Counted from the first letter of the stretch, positions 1-10,888 are shown. The stretch is 64,000 bases of DNA from Phormidium willei BDU 130791 (GCA_001637315.1 LSZA01000005.1:1-64000); one strand, 5' to 3'. Translations and numbers: made by a program. Notes: generated by a model from the sequence alone, not told the origin.

Positions 1-143
1 TTGAACTCTATCATCGAGATGACTCGGGATTTTGGCAACCACAGCGATTCACCGCTGGAGATATCCTTCCCCTCAAGTCTGTAAAGGTTGAGATAGCGGT
101 GAGTGAGATTTATGATGAGGTGGTTCTGGGACAACCGAGCTAA
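1..143 (+). CDS. Uma2 family protein, C-terminal fragment cut by window edge
   Basis: An open frame (codons beginning at base 3) enters from the left edge and stops at TAA 141-143. The 46 visible residues (beginning ELYHRDDSGFWQP, then GDILPLKSVKVEIAVSEIYDEV) look like the end of a Uma2-family (DUF820) protein, in which a short description of a 'profile' strand precedes a LKS/LGV-type hydrophobic end. Uma2 proteins belong to the PD-(D/E)XK nuclease-like fold and are highly expanded in cyanobacteria; their physiological role is mostly unknown. A second, complete Uma2 gene follows 43 bp downstream, so these are probably tandem paralogues. The start and catalytic part lie outside the window. Confidence 0.55.
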   Translation, partial: ELYHRDDSGFWQPQRFTAGDILPLKSVKVEIAVSEIYDEVVLGQPS

Positions 144-186
144 CTTGTTAAACTAAGGTCAGTTTAGACACACGAGAATCTTTACC

Positions 187-963
187 ATGTCTGCTTCCCT
201 CTCGAATCCCGCGCAGACGCTTCCCGAAACCGTCTCAGAAACCATCTCGACTGATGAGATGGATGAGATTGTGGTTCCTCCCAGTGACCTCCCGAGTAAT
301 GAACCTCCCTTGGAAAGTTCCCTACATCTCCAACAAATTCTGTTGCTAATGTCTTGTCTTAACTGGCTTTGGAAAGACCGTCAGGACTACTTCTGCGCCG
401 GGAACTTGACGATTTACTATAGTCCTCGTCAACTCAAATCTGAGTATTTTCGAGGTCCTGATTTCTTCGTGGTGCGTGGAACGACAAAGCAACCCCGCAA
501 AAGTTGGGTAGTTTGGTCCGAAGAAGGCAAATATCCCAATCTCATTATTGAACTGCTTTCAGATAGTACCGCTAAAACCGACCGAGAACTCAAGAAAGAG
601 ATTTATCAGAATACTTTTAGAACTCCCGACTATTTCTGGTTCGACCCCCACAGCTTGGAGTTTCAGGGCTTTCATTTGGTCGATGGGGTGTATCATCCGT
701 TGGAGGCCAATGCACAGGGATGGTTATGGAGTCAGCAATTGGGACTCTATCTGGGGATTCATCAGGAGCGTTTGCGCTTTTTTAGTCCTGAGGAAACCCT
801 AGTTCCGACTCCTGAGGAAGCGGCTGAGGCTGAGTCTCAACGGGCGGAAACGGAACGCCAACGGGCGGAAACGGAACGCCAACGGGCGGAAACGGAACGC
901 CAAACGAATGCTAAACTCGTCGCGAAACTGCGAGAGCTAGGGATTGACCCAGAGACACTTTAG
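187..963 (+). CDS. Uma2 family (DUF820) endonuclease-like protein with C-terminal Gln/Arg/Glu repeat tail
   Basis: A 258-residue protein. The core (about residues 60-200) has the Uma2 arrangement: YSPRQLKSEYFRGPDFFVV supplies the Asp of the nuclease-like core, and PNLIIELLSDSTAKTDRELKKEIYQ matches the usual 'vEvLSpST...D...K...Y' block with the Glu. YFWFDPHSLEFQGF is the following strand. The last 45 residues are a charged helix containing three identical seven-residue units (QRAETER), then LRELGIDPETL, an ending common among cyanobacterial Uma2 paralogues. Family membership is clear; nuclease activity is inferred from the fold only. The gene follows another Uma2-like fragment and is convergent with psbA. 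Confidence 0.85.
   Translation: MSASLSNPAQTLPETVSETISTDEMDEIVVPPSDLPSNEPPLESSLHLQQILLLMSCLNWLWKDRQDYFCAGNLTIYYSPRQLKSEYFRGPDFFVVRGTTKQPRKSWVVWSEEGKYPNLIIELLSDSTAKTDRELKKEIYQNTFRTPDYFWFDPHSLEFQGFHLVDGVYHPLEANAQGWLWSQQLGLYLGIHQERLRFFSPEETLVPTPEEAAEAESQRAETERQRAETERQRAETERQTNAKLVAKLRELGIDPETL
838..900 (+). repeat. three perfect 21-bp coding repeats (QRAETER)
   Basis: Three identical consecutive 21-bp units at 838-858, 859-879 and 880-900 encode the heptad QRAETER in the C-terminal helix of the Uma2 protein. Identity at the DNA level suggests recent slippage or unequal recombination. The heptad period fits an extended charged alpha-helix or coiled coil. Confidence 0.9.
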
Positions 964-1011
964 GCTAGATCCTGGCCCAAACAAAAGTCTCAGAACACTC
1001 TAAGAATATGG

Positions 1012-1048
1012 CCAAAAAAAAAGCGCCCTCCGAAGAGGACGCTTTTTT
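1012..1048 (-). terminator. intrinsic terminator of psbA, possibly bidirectional
   Basis: An 8-bp stem with one mismatch (GCGCCCTC/GAGGACGC, loop CGAA, 1023-1042) is flanked by A-runs on the left and T-runs on the right. On the minus strand it lies 44 nt beyond the psbA stop and is followed by a run of nine T, a textbook Rho-independent terminator. The T6 on the plus strand may also stop transcription of the convergent Uma2 gene. Confidence 0.8.
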
Positions 1049-1091
1049 GAGTCTTAGTTAACCACGTTGGCTAACTTCCCAAGGGCTAAGA

Positions 1092-2251
<1,160 letters not shown>

Positions 2252-2295
2252 GGGCTTTTCTGATTTTTTTTGCTTTTTCCCTCATGTTTGGGCTA

Positions 2296-2338
2296 CAAAA
2301 AATGCCTCAAACCCTTTGCTAGACTGAGTTTGAGGCAT
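2296..2338 (-). terminator. terminator downstream of the HIT gene
   Basis: A perfect 11-bp inverted repeat (ATGCCTCAAAC at 2302-2312, GTTTGAGGCAT at 2328-2338) has a 15-nt loop and is followed on the minus strand by six T (2297-2302). It lies about 85 nt beyond the HIT stop codon and separates that gene from the psbA promoter. Confidence 0.75.
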
Positions 2339-2421
2339 AATTATATTTTTATTAACAATCTGCAATATAAATGGTCGAGCTTAGGGGGTAGCTTGCTCAT
2401 CTGAGGGATTTCCCCCGCGTC

Positions 2422-2826
<405 letters not shown>

Positions 2827-2846
2827 TCATCTTGCTGGCCTGGTCT

Positions 2847-3950
2847 TTACTGTATCAAACGCTGAACGGCCATGGCTGTGGCCGGCGCAAGTAACACCCC
2901 ATTACGATAATGACCCGTCGCCAGTAGGACATTCTCATAATTCTCTAATCTATCGATGACTGGCGCACTGCGTCCGTCTGGGCGTGGTCGTAATCCTGAC
3001 CAGTGTTCGAGGACTTCAGCCTCAGCCAATGGGGGATACAGGCCGATCGCCGCCTCTTGCACCGCCGCTAAATGACTCTCATCTGCGGTCACGGTCCCCG
3101 TCGAATCCGGGAACTCAACCGTCGCCCCCACCCAACACTCATCATGGGTCAGGGGAACCACATGGACATCGCCCCCCGTGATTACCGGACAATTCTGAGG
3201 AAATCCCCCAGGAACACGATAGCGTAGGGCTTGCCCTAAGACTGGCTCAATGGCGATCGCCGCCTGAAGTTGCTGCGACAAAGGGGTTGTCCCTAACCCG
3301 GCCGCTAACACCAGCCAATCGGGTTCATAGACCTCCCCGGACTGAGTCGTGACCCGCTGACAGCGGCGTATCTCTGCGGTTGAGACGTCGGCCAGATCCG
3401 AATCGACCTCGACAATCTCCGTCTGCCAACGCAGCACCACCCCATTCAATTGGGCCGCCTCCAGCAAAGCCTCCGTGAGAGGACGGGGCTGGATTTGGCG
3501 ATCGCAGCCCGAAAACACCGCCCCCGAGATGGTCTCAACTCCCAACTGAGGAAAGCGACGTTGAATCTCGTCAACAGACCATAATTCTAGGGGAAATCCC
3601 TGCTGCTGACGAAGTGCCGCCAATCCCTGCCACTTTTGCCAATTTTCTTCCATAGAACAGAGTTTCAAAATTCCCCCATCATTGCCCGGCAAATCACGGC
3701 CTAGTTTCGCCTCTAACTCCGGAATTAAGGTGGCATAGCGTTGCAAACTCTGCTGTCGCAGTTTCCAAGCCCGACTCTTGGGTTTTTTCTGACTAATAGC
3801 CGCCATTAACACCCCCAGAGCCGCCCCCGTTGACCCAGCCGCCGGGCGATCGCGATCGCACAAAATCACCTCCAATCCTGGAATCAGGCTTAACTCATAG
3901 GCGATCGCCGCCCCCACGACCCCCGCTCCCACAATCAACACTTGCGTCAT
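2847..3950 (-). CDS. FAD-dependent amine/glycine oxidase-like protein (ThiO/DAO family)
   Basis: A 367-residue DAO-superfamily flavoprotein. The N-terminal VLIVGAGVVGAAIAYEL is the GxGxxG dinucleotide fold, and CDRDRPAAGSTGAALGVL is the adenine-ribose-binding Asp/Glu region followed by the small-residue loop. The C-terminal LRPRPDGRSAPVIDR and LLATGHYRNGVLLAPATA match the substrate and flavin-closing segments of glycine oxidase ThiO. Such enzymes oxidise glycine or other amino acids to imines with H2O2 release; in thiamine synthesis this yields dehydroglycine. No thiazole synthase is adjacent, so a role in thiamine is possible but not shown. It is divergent from argZ, with 226 bp between the two starts. 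Confidence 0.8.
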   Translation of the reverse strand: MTQVLIVGAGVVGAAIAYELSLIPGLEVILCDRDRPAAGSTGAALGVLMAAISQKKPKSRAWKLRQQSLQRYATLIPELEAKLGRDLPGNDGGILKLCSMEENWQKWQGLAALRQQQGFPLELWSVDEIQRRFPQLGVETISGAVFSGCDRQIQPRPLTEALLEAAQLNGVVLRWQTEIVEVDSDLADVSTAEIRRCQRVTTQSGEVYEPDWLVLAAGLGTTPLSQQLQAAIAIEPVLGQALRYRVPGGFPQNCPVITGGDVHVVPLTHDECWVGATVEFPDSTGTVTADESHLAAVQEAAIGLYPPLAEAEVLEHWSGLRPRPDGRSAPVIDRLENYENVLLATGHYRNGVLLAPATAMAVQRLIQ

Positions 3951-4084
3951 GTCAACAAATCCTCACTTTTTCACGATATCTTGATAGTCTTTACCCTAAA
4001 AGACCCAAACGGCCCTGGCAACCCATGTGCCATCGAATGGCCGGATCTATACAACCCCAAAAACCCCAAACTAATCTACCCATC

Positions 4085-4113
4085 TTGGGCAAAGTTCACC
4101 ACTGTAATACAAT
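4085..4113 (+). promoter_or_regulatory. putative argZ promoter
   Basis: TTGGGC (4085-4090) and TACAAT (4108-4113) are spaced by 17 bp and lie about 65 bp before the chosen ATG at 4177. The -10 element is close to consensus and the -35 keeps the TTG core. I looked for an NtcA site (GTA-N8-TAC) in this region and found no good one. Confidence 0.4.
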
Positions 4114-4176
4114 GAACAATTGGCTGCACAAGTAGCCTGTCGTGCGTTATCTCGCTCCTCAAAGGTTTTACCCTCT

Positions 4177-6282
4177 ATGACCGCATCCACCCATATCCTC
4201 ATGTGTCCGCCTCATCACTACGATGTGGACTACGTTATCAACCCCTGGATGGAAGGAAACATCCATCGCTCATCGCGCGATCGCGCCGAAAGCCAATGGG
4301 AAGGACTCCATAAAATCCTCAAAGACCATGCGATCGTCAATCTCGTTGACCCCCAAAAAGGCGTTCCCGACATGGTCTTCACCGCCAACGCCGGCCTTGT
4401 CCTCGGCGACAACGTCGTCTTAAGTCGCTTCTACCACCCTGAACGCCAGGGAGAAGAACCCCACTTCAAACAATGGTTTGAAGACAACGGCTTCACCGTC
4501 TACGAACTCCCCAAAGACCTCCCCTTTGAAGGGGCCGGCGACGCACTCCTCGATCGCGAAGGCCGTTGGCTGTGGGCCGGATATGGATTTCGCTCCGAAC
4601 TCGACTCCCACCCCTACCTCGCCAAATGGCTCGACATTGAAGTCATCTCCCTGCAACTCGTCGATAATCGTTTCTACCACCTCGACACCTGCTTCTGTCC
4701 CCTAACCAACGGCTATCTCCTCTACTATCCCCCCGCCTTCGACTTCTACTCCAATCGCCTCATTGAAATGCGGGTTCCCCCAGAAAAACGCATTATCGTC
4801 AACGATGACGATGCCGGGAACTTTGCCTGCAACGCCGTCAACGTCGGCGATGTAGTGGTCATGAACCAAGTCAGCGACAGCCTCAGCCGCCGCCTCAGCG
4901 ACGTCGGCTTCACCGTCATCCAAACCCCCCTCAGCGAATTTCTCAAAGCCGGTGGGGCCGCCAAATGTCTCACCCTGCGGACCACAGAACCGGTGATGCC
5001 CAACGTTCATGCAGTGGACTCCGTTGTCTCAACCACCATCACCCTCGAAGGCCATCTCCTCGATGCAGGGATTATCAACCGCGCCTTAGATCTCGTCGTC
5101 GAAGGGGGAGGAAGTTTCCAAGTTCGCAACTTTAACCTCGGCGAACAGCGTCAAAGCACCTCAACCGCTGACGTTCATATTTCTGCCCCCTCCAACGACG
5201 TGATGGAGGAAATTCTGGCCCAACTGATCGAGTTGGGGGCCGTGTCTCTGCCTGAAGATCAATCTGACGCCGATCTCGCAGCGGTCGAAAAAGCCGGTGT
5301 TGCCCCCGATGACTTCTATGTCACCACTATTTATCCCACCGAAATTCGCGTCAAGGGCGAGTGGATTCGCGTTGGGAAGCAACGGATGGATGGGGCCATC
5401 GCCGTGAAAGAGACTCCTGAGGGGATCGTGGCTGAATGTAAAATTCTACGAGACTTAGAAACCCACGAGAAAGTTGTCGTCGGGGTTTCAGGGATTCGCA
5501 CCGTGCGTAAACCCGAATCCCGCGAAAAACGCGGTAGCCAAGAATTTGGCTTCATGTCCGCCGGTGTCTCAAGTGAACGGCGAGTGGAACTGGTGGTTGA
5601 ACAAGTGGCCTGGGAACTGCGACGGATTCGCGATCGCGGAGGCAAAGTCGTCATCACCGCCGGCCCCGTCGTCATTCATACTGGGGGCGCTGAACATCTC
5701 TCCTGGTTAATTCGCGAAGGCTATGTTCAAGGGCTTCTGGGAGGGAATGCGATCGCCGTCCATGACATGGAACAATCCTGTCTCGGCACCTCCCTCGGGG
5801 TGGACATGAAACGAGGAATCGCCGTTCGCGGCGGCCATCGCCACCACCTCAACGTCATCAACACCATTCGTCGTCATGGCAGTATCGCCAAAGCCGTCGA
5901 GGCCGGCGTCGTCGATCATGGGGTGATGTATGAATGTGTGAAACACAATGTCCCCTTCGTTCTGGCCGGGTCGATCCGTGATGACGGTCCCCTTCCTGAT
6001 ACGGAAATGGATTTGATTCGCGCCCAGGAACGCTATGCGGAGTTAGTGCGCGGTTCTGATATGATTCTCATGCTCTCGACGATGCTGCATTCCATTGGGG
6101 TGGGCAACATGACCCCCGCTGGCGTGAAAATGGTTTGTGTGGATATTAACCCGGCGGTCGTGACCAAACTCAGCGATCGCGGTTCCGTGGAATCGACGGG
6201 AGTGGTAACCGATGTGGGCTTATTCTTGAGTCTGTTAGTCAAACAACTGGCGCAATTAACCAGTCCCCTCGTCAACGCCTAA
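4177..6282 (+). CDS. argZ: ArgZ/AgrE arginine dihydrolase with C-terminal LOR/SDH-type domain
   Basis: This enzyme degrades arginine to ornithine, CO2 and ammonia. In Synechocystis (ArgZ) it runs the ornithine-ammonia cycle; in Anabaena (AgrE) the C-terminal part also converts ornithine to proline. Starting at ATG 4177, the 701-residue protein has an N-terminal amidinotransferase-fold domain (VDYVINPWME, VFTANAGLV). His168 (FYHLDTC) and Cys264 (GGAAKCLTLRT) fall at the numbers I recall for the ArgZ catalytic pair, which supports this start over an upstream TTG. Residues from about 290 match the LOR/SDH bifunctional-enzyme conserved region (ornithine cyclodeaminase-like). Breakdown of cyanophycin-derived arginine is the expected role. 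The stop codon overlaps that of convergent bioD. Confidence 0.93.
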   Translation: MTASTHILMCPPHHYDVDYVINPWMEGNIHRSSRDRAESQWEGLHKILKDHAIVNLVDPQKGVPDMVFTANAGLVLGDNVVLSRFYHPERQGEEPHFKQWFEDNGFTVYELPKDLPFEGAGDALLDREGRWLWAGYGFRSELDSHPYLAKWLDIEVISLQLVDNRFYHLDTCFCPLTNGYLLYYPPAFDFYSNRLIEMRVPPEKRIIVNDDDAGNFACNAVNVGDVVVMNQVSDSLSRRLSDVGFTVIQTPLSEFLKAGGAAKCLTLRTTEPVMPNVHAVDSVVSTTITLEGHLLDAGIINRALDLVVEGGGSFQVRNFNLGEQRQSTSTADVHISAPSNDVMEEILAQLIELGAVSLPEDQSDADLAAVEKAGVAPDDFYVTTIYPTEIRVKGEWIRVGKQRMDGAIAVKETPEGIVAECKILRDLETHEKVVVGVSGIRTVRKPESREKRGSQEFGFMSAGVSSERRVELVVEQVAWELRRIRDRGGKVVITAGPVVIHTGGAEHLSWLIREGYVQGLLGGNAIAVHDMEQSCLGTSLGVDMKRGIAVRGGHRHHLNVINTIRRHGSIAKAVEAGVVDHGVMYECVKHNVPFVLAGSIRDDGPLPDTEMDLIRAQERYAELVRGSDMILMLSTMLHSIGVGNMTPAGVKMVCVDINPAVVTKLSDRGSVESTGVVTDVGLFLSLLVKQLAQLTSPLVNA

Positions 6283-6977
6283 CTCAAACGGGCTGAAACC
6301 CGTCCCAAGATCGTTTCTAAGTCCAAACTGGCGGCGACGGCTGCCAGTTTGCTGGTATCTCGACAATCGGCTAGATGCGGGATACAGCCTAAGACGCGTA
6401 CTTGTGTCAGGGATTCAATTAAATCCTGGGGTGTCCATTGTGCAATTTGTTCGGGAGAACGGGGTTCGACGCAGTTGAGGATAATCCCCAACAGATTGAC
6501 CTTCATTTGACGCGCCAGGGCCACATTGGCCACCGCTTGCGCGATCGCCCCAAGTTTGACCGGAACCACTAACAGGGTCGGAAGCCGCCAATCTCGGGCT
6601 AAATCTGCGACGGTGAGTTCCCGCGTCACCGGAGACCCCAAGCCGCCGAGAAACTCAACCAAGAGGAGATCGCGGCTGTTGCGTAACCCTTGCAACTCTC
6701 GCCACACCTGGCCTAAATCAATCTCCCGTCCTTCCTGTTCAGCGGCTAGTGGGGGCGCTAGGGGGGCTTCAAAAAACTGAGGATTGAGGGATTGGGGGGA
6801 TTGATCGAGATCAAAGATCTCTTGAAACCACTCGCGATCGCCCACTCCTGACTGAACGGGCTTCATTAGTCCCAACGATTGGTCCGAGAGATGCTGCTGA
6901 CAATAGGCCAGCAAGGCCCCTGTGAGAATCGTCTTTCCGGTATCCGTATCGGTGCCAGCAATGGCTAAGGTTTTCAT
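6279..6977 (-). CDS. bioD: dethiobiotin synthetase
   Basis: Closes the ureido ring of dethiobiotin from 7,8-diaminopelargonate, CO2 and ATP, the penultimate biotin step. The 232-residue protein opens with IAGTDTDTGKT, the BioD P-loop (GTDTxxGKT), followed by LMKPVQSGV with the conserved Lys. LLVEFLGGLGSPV stands where most BioD proteins have an E-G-A-G-G loop, so the loop is slightly atypical. The gene starts 3 bp after the GT4 stop and is probably the last gene of the polysaccharide transcript, although its function is unrelated. Its TAG stop overlaps the TAA of argZ in CTAA. Confidence 0.9.
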   Translation of the reverse strand: MKTLAIAGTDTDTGKTILTGALLAYCQQHLSDQSLGLMKPVQSGVGDREWFQEIFDLDQSPQSLNPQFFEAPLAPPLAAEQEGREIDLGQVWRELQGLRNSRDLLLVEFLGGLGSPVTRELTVADLARDWRLPTLLVVPVKLGAIAQAVANVALARQMKVNLLGIILNCVEPRSPEQIAQWTPQDLIESLTQVRVLGCIPHLADCRDTSKLAAVAASLDLETILGRVSARLS

Positions 6978-6980
6978 GGT

Positions 6981-8156
6981 TTAATGATGTGCCAGTAATT
7001 CCTGATAGAAGGCCAACTGTTTCTGAGCGATCGCCCGGTTGGTGTACTCCGCTAAGGCCCGATGATAGCCCCGTTGCGCCAGTTCTCCGGCTAACTCCGG
7101 ATTTTCCATTAACTTTAGCAGACAATCCCGTAGGCGATCGGCATCTCCCTCGGGAAAGACTAAGCCACTCTCACCAATGACATGGGGGATTTCCCCGGAG
7201 TCGGACCCAATCACCGGGACTCGACAGGCCATCGCTTCGATTAAAACATGACCAAATTGTTCTTTCCAGCCCACCGAGGAGAGGGTTTTAAAGCGATAGG
7301 TGGTTTCCGAGGGTAACAGTAAGGTATCTAAAAGATTGATATAGCGAGAGACCTGATCATGAGGAACACTCTCAACAAAGGTGAGTTTATCGGCCACCCC
7401 CTGCTGGTGCGCCCAAGCCTCCAGAGGGTCTCGCAACGGACCGCGTCCGAGGAGTAACCAACGCCAGGAGCGATCGCCGAGTCCTTGCAGGGCTTTGGCC
7501 AGGGTCATTAATCCCTTTTCTTCGACAAATCGCCCCACAAATCCGACCACAAACTCTTGTGGCCCGATTCCCAATTCTTCTCGCAAATCTAAGACGTTCT
7601 GAGGACAAAATAACTGTTCATCAACCCCGAGTTGTGGCAACACCGTCATCGCTCCCGTATAACCATGATCCCGGAGAATCATTGCCCCATCTTGATTGCC
7701 AACCACGACACCATCGGTCTGGTTAAGGTTATAGCGTTCTAAGGCTGAGAGGGGAAACTTAACTTCATAGGGGAGATTCCACCAGGTAAAAAAGACGTTT
7801 TTTGACTTCAAGTTCAGCAGTCGATTGTAGGTAATAAATTGAGCATATCCCAGAGACTTAGCCCCTTGCTCAACCTGAATAATATCTGGTTTAAACTTTT
7901 TTAGAATCCCAAATAAATCCAAGCCAAATGTCAAAAGTCCCTGTTGATTTTTGCTGAAGTTTGAAACAGGAACAACCCGAAAACTCCCTTCATCAACGGG
8001 TTGACTTTCGACCAGCTTTTTCTGGACTCCTCCGGGTTTCCAACGCTTGGGAACCACAACCATGACCTCAATATTGGGTTCTAAACGAGCAAGTTCTCGT
8101 AATTTCTCACGATTGAGGTCAACAATATAGGTGTGGCTGGCAACTAAAATTTTCAT
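6981..8156 (-). CDS. GT4-family glycosyltransferase
   Basis: A 391-residue GT-B-fold glycosyltransferase. The C-terminal half shows GT4 (Glycos_transf_1) motifs: FVVGFVGRFVEEKGL, WRWLLLGRGPL, LLPSETTY, and the catalytic EX7E-type segment EQFGHVLIEAMACRVPVIGSDSGEIPHVI. The N-terminal half (LVASHTYIVDLNREKLREL) is the acceptor domain. It probably adds a sugar to an exopolysaccharide or lipid-linked oligosaccharide at the cytoplasmic membrane. Transcribed with the GT2 gene and the HpsL-like gene upstream (same strand, short gaps). Donor and acceptor cannot be read from the sequence. Confidence 0.88.
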   Translation of the reverse strand: MKILVASHTYIVDLNREKLRELARLEPNIEVMVVVPKRWKPGGVQKKLVESQPVDEGSFRVVPVSNFSKNQQGLLTFGLDLFGILKKFKPDIIQVEQGAKSLGYAQFITYNRLLNLKSKNVFFTWWNLPYEVKFPLSALERYNLNQTDGVVVGNQDGAMILRDHGYTGAMTVLPQLGVDEQLFCPQNVLDLREELGIGPQEFVVGFVGRFVEEKGLMTLAKALQGLGDRSWRWLLLGRGPLRDPLEAWAHQQGVADKLTFVESVPHDQVSRYINLLDTLLLPSETTYRFKTLSSVGWKEQFGHVLIEAMACRVPVIGSDSGEIPHVIGESGLVFPEGDADRLRDCLLKLMENPELAGELAQRGYHRALAEYTNRAIAQKQLAFYQELLAHH

Positions 8157-8207
8157 GAGTTTGGCGTGAGTAACAGTCTCGAACAGGGAACTGGGAATCG
8201 AATTAGC

Positions 8208-9218
8208 TTAGCCCAACGGTTCAAATTTCTCGTCTTGTCGGCTATAGACTTGTCCATCATCCCAGAGGGACTGAATCCAAGTTTTCAGGGCTTTGAGTAA
8301 TCCCAATTTATAAAAGGCAAAACGCACTAAAATTTTGACCGGGGAGCCACTTTTATTGCAGGGAGGATGACCGAGGACATGACAGTCAAACAACTTACTA
8401 AAAAAGCGTAAACATTGTCCAGGGGTTAAATTGTGGAGACCCAGGAAAAAGTGATTGTGGTAAAAGGTGATTTGGTATTGAACCGATTTTGTGCCAATAT
8501 CATGACAGCCCCCGGTTTCTTCCCCGAGATGGATGAGGGACGCTTCTGGATCGTACCAAATTTGCCGATTAGTTTTGCGAAATTGCAAACAAAAATCCGA
8601 TTCTTCGCGCACCGCACTACCACGATAGCGTTCATCGAAGCGTAGATTAAATTTTTCAAATAACTCACGACGGAAGGACATATTGCAGCCGCGTGCTGAC
8701 AGGACTTGTTGAGGTTTAATGGTGTGGACTAAGTCAATGTGATACCACGCAATACCGGGGTCCATGGCTTCAGGGGGGAGATCTTCAATTTTTAAGGCCC
8801 CGCCCGAGTCAGCCAGTTTCATGCGATCGAAGACGCGGCCGGCGACGGCTCCGATTTCGGGGCGATCGCGGTAATTACGAGCATGAGTTTCCAAGTAATG
8901 GGGTTCGAGTTGCACATCATCATCAATAAAGACAATGATATCCCCGCTGGCTCGCCGCACCGCGTAGTTTCTCGCTCCTGGAAGGCTGGCCCAGTCCACG
9001 CGATACCAATCAATTTGACCCGAGTCGGCTAACTCCTGCAAATAGGTTTGGGTTTCGGGTTCATGTTCGGCGGTTTGGTCCACGACAATGACCTCAAACT
9101 GGGGATAGTCCTGTTTGAGGACATCGGCGATGGTGTCCCGGAGAGCCGCTTCCCGGCGAAAGGTGGGAATCACTACAGAAATGGATAGGGATGTCACAGT
9201 TGGGCTACTCCTTGTCAT
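8208..9218 (-). CDS. GT2-family glycosyltransferase (HpsE-like)
   Basis: A 336-residue GT-A inverting glycosyltransferase. SVVIPTFRREAALRDTIADVL is the nucleotide-binding start, VVDQT and FIDDDVQLEP supply the Asp residues (DxD-type metal site), and LSARGCNMSFRRELFEKF is the acceptor-loop region. The length and motifs resemble the HpsE-type transferases of the hormogonium polysaccharide locus, but I cannot prove orthology. Its ATG overlaps the TGA of the upstream membrane protein (ATGA at 9215-9218), so the two are translationally coupled. This supports joint function in building or exporting a surface polysaccharide. Confidence 0.85.
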   Translation of the reverse strand: MTRSSPTVTSLSISVVIPTFRREAALRDTIADVLKQDYPQFEVIVVDQTAEHEPETQTYLQELADSGQIDWYRVDWASLPGARNYAVRRASGDIIVFIDDDVQLEPHYLETHARNYRDRPEIGAVAGRVFDRMKLADSGGALKIEDLPPEAMDPGIAWYHIDLVHTIKPQQVLSARGCNMSFRRELFEKFNLRFDERYRGSAVREESDFCLQFRKTNRQIWYDPEASLIHLGEETGGCHDIGTKSVQYQITFYHNHFFLGLHNLTPGQCLRFFSKLFDCHVLGHPPCNKSGSPVKILVRFAFYKLGLLKALKTWIQSLWDDGQVYSRQDEKFEPLG

Positions 9219-10888
9219 CGTTTGCGCTTTTTCTTCTTCTTAGTCTTAGCATTTTCCTCTTCATCTAGCTCTCGGGCGGCTCGTTCCTCCAAATCCTCTC
9301 GCTCCACATCGGGAAGTCGTAGCATTAAGCCGGCAATCATCCAGTAATACACGGCGATGGGATCGACGTCGAGGGGATAGTAGTAGGTTTGATAGCTAAT
9401 AAAAAATATGAACACCCAGAAAGAGGCGGCATAACTACGCCAAACCTTATCTTTGAGCGATCGCCAGATTTTAAAGCTCGTAACGGTAATAGAAGTGACG
9501 AGACCTAGAAACGCCAGTACCCCCAATGAACCAATCTCATAAATCAGCTTGGGATAATACGTCTCAATCAGCCGAGTTTGACCGAAGATACGAGTTGAGT
9601 TTGTGGCTCGTCCGACTCCATAGCCCAAGGGTCGTTGGCCCTCTGATGAATGCTCAGCCTGCTCAGCAATAAACGCGGTGGGTGGTGACGCATTCCAGCG
9701 GCTCACGGTACTATCAATCCGTTCTTGGACGATATCAGGAAAAAGGATAAAACTGAGCATGATCAGTAATGCTAACCCACCCACAATTGGAATAAACCGG
9801 GCCGGCTTGGAGAGTTGTCCAGTCAAGACTAACATGATAATAATAATAACCGGAACCAACAACAAGGCAATTCGTTGCCCTGAAATAACGGCGTTTACAA
9901 ATACTAGAGCCATTCCTAAAAAACTAATTAATTGCCAAAGTAAGGAAGGGTCACTAAAGGCGGAAGCAAAGGTTAAAAAGGCGTTGCCAATTAAAAACCA
10001 AGCCCATTGCCAAGGTGCAACAAAAGTTCCCGGCAAGCGAATCATACCTTGAGAGGGACTGTAGAGTAATGACCCTCCCGCTAAACATTTTGCATCCAAG
10101 GTCGCTTTAAATAAGGCATCTCCGCTTAAGTGATCGGTACCTCGGCAGACTCCCGTTACTAACATCATGTACTGTATGACACCGAGGCCACAGCAGATAA
10201 TTGCGAGAATAACATGCAGGCGGGTGAAACGCAGAAAATCCTTTTTGTTTCGGATCATATGATAGGTACAGGTAATTAGAGGAATATAGCCCATTAAGAC
10301 CTTCATCCCCAAAATACCCATAAAGAAAAACTTACCATCGGGTGGTTTACGAGCCATCGGACCCGTGGGTGGATTGGCACTGGCAATATGTAACGGCAAG
10401 TTAACAACAAATAAGGTTGTTAGGACAAAGCCGATTAAAATCATTAGAGGCTTTTGGATCTCTTTAGGGACAATCAAGGGTTGTCCCTTTTTCTTGAGCT
10501 CTAAAAAAATGGCGGTCATGGCTGGAAAAGCAAAGCCATCTTTAGCGAGTTGAAAAATGGCATTCCCGCCACCAATCCAATAGGTTACGGTTCCAGCAAA
10601 GGGCATATAGATCACAAATAGCCATAATGCTAAATACGGATAAACAAAGGAGATCCATAAAACCGTAATGCCTCCTCCTCCTGCGATCGCCAGTTTGAAA
10701 TCAGCGGTAAAAAAGAGGGCTGTGCCAACGATTGCACCCACCCCCCCCGCTGCGGCAATGGTTTGAATAAAGGCTTTCCGCTCCTTAGCCGCTTGTCGCT
10801 TTTGTGCGGCTAACTCTTTTTTACTGAGGACTGGCTCATTCGGCTTAGCCGTCTGTTGCCCTTTTTTCTTGGATTTTGTTTTCGGCAT
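9215..10888 (-). CDS. polytopic membrane protein of polysaccharide polymerase/ligase type (HpsL-like), copy 1
   Basis: A 557-residue protein with lysine-rich soluble ends (MPKTKSKKKG..., ...KTKKKKKRKR) and about ten to twelve predicted membrane spans. A large loop (about residues 250-300 and 380-430) contains GVGRATNSTRIFGQTRLIE, reminiscent of the polymerisation loop of O-antigen ligase/Wzy proteins. The N-terminal LSKKELAAQKRQAAKERKAF helix resembles what I recall of HpsL from hormogonium polysaccharide loci. It probably polymerises or ligates lipid-linked polysaccharide at the membrane. A clear paralogue lies immediately upstream. It overlaps the GT2 gene by 4 bp. Exact reaction unknown. 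Confidence 0.75.
   Translation of the reverse strand: MPKTKSKKKGQQTAKPNEPVLSKKELAAQKRQAAKERKAFIQTIAAAGGVGAIVGTALFFTADFKLAIAGGGGITVLWISFVYPYLALWLFVIYMPFAGTVTYWIGGGNAIFQLAKDGFAFPAMTAIFLELKKKGQPLIVPKEIQKPLMILIGFVLTTLFVVNLPLHIASANPPTGPMARKPPDGKFFFMGILGMKVLMGYIPLITCTYHMIRNKKDFLRFTRLHVILAIICCGLGVIQYMMLVTGVCRGTDHLSGDALFKATLDAKCLAGGSLLYSPSQGMIRLPGTFVAPWQWAWFLIGNAFLTFASAFSDPSLLWQLISFLGMALVFVNAVISGQRIALLLVPVIIIIMLVLTGQLSKPARFIPIVGGLALLIMLSFILFPDIVQERIDSTVSRWNASPPTAFIAEQAEHSSEGQRPLGYGVGRATNSTRIFGQTRLIETYYPKLIYEIGSLGVLAFLGLVTSITVTSFKIWRSLKDKVWRSYAASFWVFIFFISYQTYYYPLDVDPIAVYYWMIAGLMLRLPDVEREDLEERAARELDEEENAKTKKKKKRKR

Noticed and set aside
3951-4176. NtcA-binding site before argZ
   Set aside because: Nitrogen control is plausible for arginine breakdown, but no GTA-N8-TAC match was seen in the region.
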